In this document: piece after piece, positions 60,674 to 64,000 of the stretch
Position numbering within the stretch: position 1 is the first letter of the stretch
Layout: each line of letters starts with the position of its first letter
DNA from: Cyclobacterium plantarum
GTDB lineage: Bacteria; Bacteroidota; Bacteroidia; Cytophagales; Cyclobacteriaceae
Direction of reading: 5' to 3'
Assembly: GCF_011290685.1 (NCBI RefSeq)
Contig: NZ_JAANYN010000005.1
Location: 62,001 to 126,000, forward strand
Length of the DNA: 64,000 bases
The notes under the pieces: generated by a model
The model's database searches: none
What the model was told of the DNA's origin: nothing
The model's input: only the letters and a program-made list of their open reading frames with translations
Program-made: the position numbers and the translations under genes

Positions 60674-63600
60674 TTAGAATGTTACGGACAAACCAGCATT
60701 GATGACTCTCGCCTGCGGATAATATTGTCCGGTGGCATTGTCAGATTCCGGGTCATACACTTTTAACTTGTCCCAGGTGAGAAGGTTTAGCCCATTGGCA
60801 TAGAACCTCAGGTTGCTGATGCCAAATCTTTCTCCAAACTGCTGAGGAACAGTATAACCTATCTCCAGGTTTTTCAGACGGATGTAATCAGAACTCCTGT
60901 ACCAGAAATCATTTCCTCCGGAATAATACTGATCACTCCTGTTTGCAATTCTTGGATACTCAGTGCTTTCATTATCGATAGTCCATCGGTTTTCATAGAA
61001 TTCCAACAGGTAGTTACCAATGTTTCCGGATTCACCCAAACTCACCAAAGCAATGGCGCCGGCAGCACCCTGGAACAATACAGACATGTCCCAATTTCTG
61101 AAGGTGGCATTCATATTCACGCCTCCTTGAAACCTGGGGATGTTGTTTCTGTCCAATCGTACCCTATCCAAAGGTGTGATGGCACCATCACCGTCATAGT
61201 CCTTGAATCTCATATCACCAGGACGCAGCTGGTTAGTAATGTCGGTGTAATCCAATTCCTCTGCATCGATGGCCGCCTGGTTAGGGAAAACACCATCGTA
61301 AAGGTATACAGGATCCGGGGTATTCATAGGCTTGCCGGTAGCCAATTGCCAGTCTGGTGCTCCCGGAGGCTCATCCCAGAAAAGTATTTTGTTTTTGGCA
61401 TAGCCACCATTGGCACTGATGCTGTAGGAAAGGTCTCCCTTTTGCCCCCTGTAGCCAATATTAAAATCAAATCCTTTGTTTTCTACTTCCCCAATATTTT
61501 CAGCCGGAAGCAGGTCGGCCAGGCCACTGGACTGGGGAACAGAGGCGTTTTTTCTCCAAAGAATGTTGGTCCTGAGGTTATAGAAATAATCCAGTTCGAA
61601 AAATACCTGTCCCTGCAGCAATTGACCTTCTATACCAATATTGGTATTGTTGGCCACCTCCCAGGTAATTCCTGTATTGGGTACCCGGGTTTCAAACAGT
61701 GTTTTGGCTTCTGTACCTTCAAGTATATGGCTTCTGAACCCATAAGTAGATAGGAACTGGTATTCCTGAAGTTCATCATCATAGAAAATCTGGTCATTAC
61801 CCATTTGTCCCCAGGATCCCCTTATTTTGAAGAAATCCAAAGCAGGTATGTTGTTTTTCCAGAAATCCTCCTCAGAAACTACCCATCCTGCCATTACACC
61901 AGGAAAGAAACCAAATCTTGTGGCCTCGGGGAAAATATAAGACCCATCATATCTCCACAGAAATTCGAAAAGATACTTTTCCTGGAAGTTATAAGCCACC
62001 CTACCGAAATAGTTTAGACGGGCTCTCTCAAAAGCTCCACCGCCATTGTCTTTTTCGGCATCACCACCGGCAAACATCTGGTCGATCGCAGGAGAGATAA
62101 AGAACCTTCTGTAAGCAAAGAAATCATCCCCTTCTACTGTTTCCTGGTTCACCCCGGCCAACGCGGTAAACTGATGCTCACCGAATTGCTTTTCATAGGT
62201 AAATACACCACCCAAAAGGATGTTTAACTGGTTGATGTTTTCTTGCCTCAGCCTAGGCTCGGCAGGTCCTCTTAAGCTGGGTACCAGGACAGGAGTGACC
62301 CCGTCTGCTTCAAAACCACTGCCTCTTTGGTAAAGAGTCCAGGGGGTTTCCCACCTTTTCATGAACCTGCTCAGGTTATCGACTGCTGCAGTTCCTTGAA
62401 ATTTCAAACCTTCTACTCCGGGTATTTTAACATTTAAGGCACCATTGGTTTGGAAATAATTTCTGGTGTCCCTGTCATAGCCGGTAGCATTGGTAGTAAT
62501 GACTACAGGGTTTTCCCCGTTCTCAATGTCTGGTCCAGGTCTTCCATCAGGCCAGAATGCAGGCTCATGAGGCTTACCCCTCATTTGCATCCTGAAGATG
62601 GCTCCTGCACCTCTGGTTGGGAAAAAGCGGTACTCCTGACGGGCCAACACGCCCAACTGCAGGTCTACATATTCATTGATTTTTGCATCCAGGTTGATCC
62701 GCATATCATACTGCTTGAAACCTGTAGCGGAGTTTTTATAATAAGCATCCTGGTTTTGGTAACCCAAAGAAGCCATATATTGTACATTCTCTGATCCACC
62801 ATTCAGCTGAAGGTTATGCCTTACCTGAGGCGACCAGGTCTTCAGGGTTTCTCCATACCAATCTGTATTGGGGTAATTCCAGGGATCCGTACCGGCTCTG
62901 TGTAGAGCCAGGGCTTCAGGGCTGAAAGGCGCCGTTCTTTCCTGGCCGTCAGGAGTGGTATAGGTGCCTGTAGCCCGATAAGCATCCGTAGCGGCTCTCC
63001 ACTCCCCAACGGGAAGTTCGTACACACTGAGGTCATTCAGCATTTCTCCATACTGAGCGGCATCCGCCAATTCCGGAATAACGGTAGGTTGCGCAAATCC
63101 CTGATTGAACTGGTAGGTCAATTCGGGTTTTCCTTCTTTACCTCTTTTGGTGGTCACAAGGATTACTCCATTGGCGGCCCTTGCTCCATAAATGGCAGCA
63201 GATGCATCCTTTAGTACAGAGATGGTTTCTATATCATTCGGGTTAAGCCGGTCAATACCACCAGCCCTTGCAGGGATACCATCAATTACAATGAGTGCAT
63301 CATTGTTACCCAGGGTGTTTGAGCCCCGGATTCGAATGCCTGCACCATCATAACCAGGCTCACCGCTTCTGTTAACAGCGATGACACCAGACATCCTTCC
63401 GGCAATGGAATTGGTCAGGTTCATGGCAGGAGATTTAACCAGGTCTCCTCCTTTTACAGTAGCTACGGAGCCGGTAATGGTTTCCTTTTTCTGTTCACCA
63501 TAACCTACAACCACTACCTCACTCAGGGCCTGCATGTCTGGAGCTAAAATAATGTCAATATTACTTTGGTTGCCTACCACAACTTCCTGCTTGACAAAGC

Positions 63601-63850
63601 CCACAAAGGAATAGACCAAAGTCTCATCACCTGATTGAAGGGTAATCCGGTAGTTACCGTCAATATCGGTAACGGCACCACGTGTGGTGCCCTTTACCAA
63701 TACGGAAACACCCGGTAGTGGCAAATCGTCCTCAGCGGAAATGACTGTTCCCGTCACATCCCTGGACTGCGCATGTAATGTCAGGCTGCTTGCCAAAAGC
63801 AAGGCCAATCCCAACAAAAACAATTTTGTTTTGGGTAAATAGTTTTGCAT
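60674..63850 (-). CDS. SusC/RagA family TonB-linked outer membrane transporter
   Basis: The 1058-residue transporter has a signal peptide (about 1-28, LFLLGLALLLASSLTLHAQ), a CarboxypepD_reg-like domain (about 31-115: DVTGTVISAEDDLPLPGVSV), a plug (about 116-235: YGEQKKETITGSVATVKG, RIRGSNTLGNNDALIVIDG, DASAAIYGARAANGVILVTT) and a barrel that ends in an aromatic strand. SusC imports large ligands with energy from TonB. It is the first gene of this locus. Upstream 150 bp to the window edge show an inverted repeat GTTATT/AATAAC (63883-63899) but no TAnnTTTG box, so its promoter may lie further out. Confidence 0.96.
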   Translation of the reverse strand: MQNYLPKTKLFLLGLALLLASSLTLHAQSRDVTGTVISAEDDLPLPGVSVLVKGTTRGAVTDIDGNYRITLQSGDETLVYSFVGFVKQEVVVGNQSNIDIILAPDMQALSEVVVVGYGEQKKETITGSVATVKGGDLVKSPAMNLTNSIAGRMSGVIAVNRSGEPGYDGAGIRIRGSNTLGNNDALIVIDGIPARAGGIDRLNPNDIETISVLKDASAAIYGARAANGVILVTTKRGKEGKPELTYQFNQGFAQPTVIPELADAAQYGEMLNDLSVYELPVGEWRAATDAYRATGTYTTPDGQERTAPFSPEALALHRAGTDPWNYPNTDWYGETLKTWSPQVRHNLQLNGGSENVQYMASLGYQNQDAYYKNSATGFKQYDMRINLDAKINEYVDLQLGVLARQEYRFFPTRGAGAIFRMQMRGKPHEPAFWPDGRPGPDIENGENPVVITTNATGYDRDTRNYFQTNGALNVKIPGVEGLKFQGTAAVDNLSRFMKRWETPWTLYQRGSGFEADGVTPVLVPSLRGPAEPRLRQENINQLNILLGGVFTYEKQFGEHQFTALAGVNQETVEGDDFFAYRRFFISPAIDQMFAGGDAEKDNGGGAFERARLNYFGRVAYNFQEKYLFEFLWRYDGSYIFPEATRFGFFPGVMAGWVVSEEDFWKNNIPALDFFKIRGSWGQMGNDQIFYDDELQEYQFLSTYGFRSHILEGTEAKTLFETRVPNTGITWEVANNTNIGIEGQLLQGQVFFELDYFYNLRTNILWRKNASVPQSSGLADLLPAENIGEVENKGFDFNIGYRGQKGDLSYSISANGGYAKNKILFWDEPPGAPDWQLATGKPMNTPDPVYLYDGVFPNQAAIDAEELDYTDITNQLRPGDMRFKDYDGDGAITPLDRVRLDRNNIPRFQGGVNMNATFRNWDMSVLFQGAAGAIALVSLGESGNIGNYLLEFYENRWTIDNESTEYPRIANRSDQYYSGGNDFWYRSSDYIRLKNLEIGYTVPQQFGERFGISNLRFYANGLNLLTWDKLKVYDPESDNATGQYYPQARVINAGLSVTF

Positions 63851-64000
63851 TCTTTTTGTGAATTAGGTTAATACTCATTTATGTTATTGTTAAAATAACA
63901 CTTTAAATTTGAAGGTATTTTTTATCATATGCAATAGGGTCTTAAAAAGTGTTAAAACTGTGTGGAATCCTTTTATTAAAAAATGAATCCTTTACCAATA
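63851..64000. other. Region upstream of susC to the window edge
   Basis: This is 150 bp, AT-rich. GTTATT (63883-63888) and AATAAC (63894-63899) form a 6-bp inverted repeat, which may be an operator. No -7 consensus and no ORF were seen. Confidence 0.4.

Overview
The window reads as a chromosomal segment of a Bacteroidota bacterium, most likely an aerobic, heterotrophic member of the Cytophagales (Cyclobacteriaceae-like). The grounds are a SusC/SusD pair, a giant SprB-repeat protein with a type IX secretion (T9SS) gliding-type C-terminal domain next to a PorP/SprF protein, a fused E1 alpha/beta dehydrogenase, DUF4290 and DUF3109 proteins, many lipoproteins, few obvious Shine-Dalgarno sites, and repeated TAnnTTTG -7 boxes in front of genes. 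Genus assignment is inference. I see no insertion sequence, phage, CRISPR array, tRNA or rRNA gene. The only large RNA gene is rnpB.

Layout. 1-5.2 kb: a WG-repeat protein cut by the left edge, hemA, a ComEA-like protein, a small HsdR_N-type nuclease-fold protein and a Crp/Fnr regulator. 5.2-8.5 kb: a minus-strand set of GMC oxidoreductase, Tat-type small subunit and DUF1080 protein, which resembles oxidative (3-keto) glycoside processing. 8.6-12.6 kb: an SGNH esterase divergent from an ABC ATPase/permease pair, the same arrangement as tesA-ybbA-ybbP. 12.7-15.3 kb: MarR, YceI, ring-cleaving dioxygenase and alpha/beta hydrolase, with a matching palindrome in front of marR and in front of yceI; this looks like a quinone or electrophile response unit. 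15.6-25.5 kb: metabolism and small proteins (SIMPL, DUF2461, HAD phosphatase, hemN, ald, fused 2-oxoacid dehydrogenase E1, a lipoprotein, a LuxE-like protein and a 40-residue lipoprotein). 25.5-30.5 kb: a sigma-54 type response regulator directly behind rnpB, then a FecA-like TonB receptor and a DUF3109 protein.

30.9-41.7 kb: a 3229-residue surface protein with about 37 SprB-type repeats, a PKD domain and a T9SS type B C-terminal domain, followed by its probable PorP/SprF partner. 41.7-52.5 kb: housekeeping genes (murA with Asp in place of the catalytic Cys, DUF4290, uvrD/pcrA), a sigma-54 response regulator convergent with a soluble PAS histidine kinase, an LpxL-type acyltransferase, and a sigma factor/anti-sigma/gmk/nadD run.

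52.5-63.9 kb: a minus-strand locus of susC, susD, a 1109-residue FG-GAP/ASPIC-UnbV lipoprotein and two tandem vanadium-haloperoxidase/PAP2-type lipoproteins. It has no glycoside hydrolase, so it is not a typical polysaccharide utilisation locus, and it is the best candidate here for an undescribed system. A hairpin terminator and a new -7 box separate susCD from the other three genes, suggesting two transcription units.
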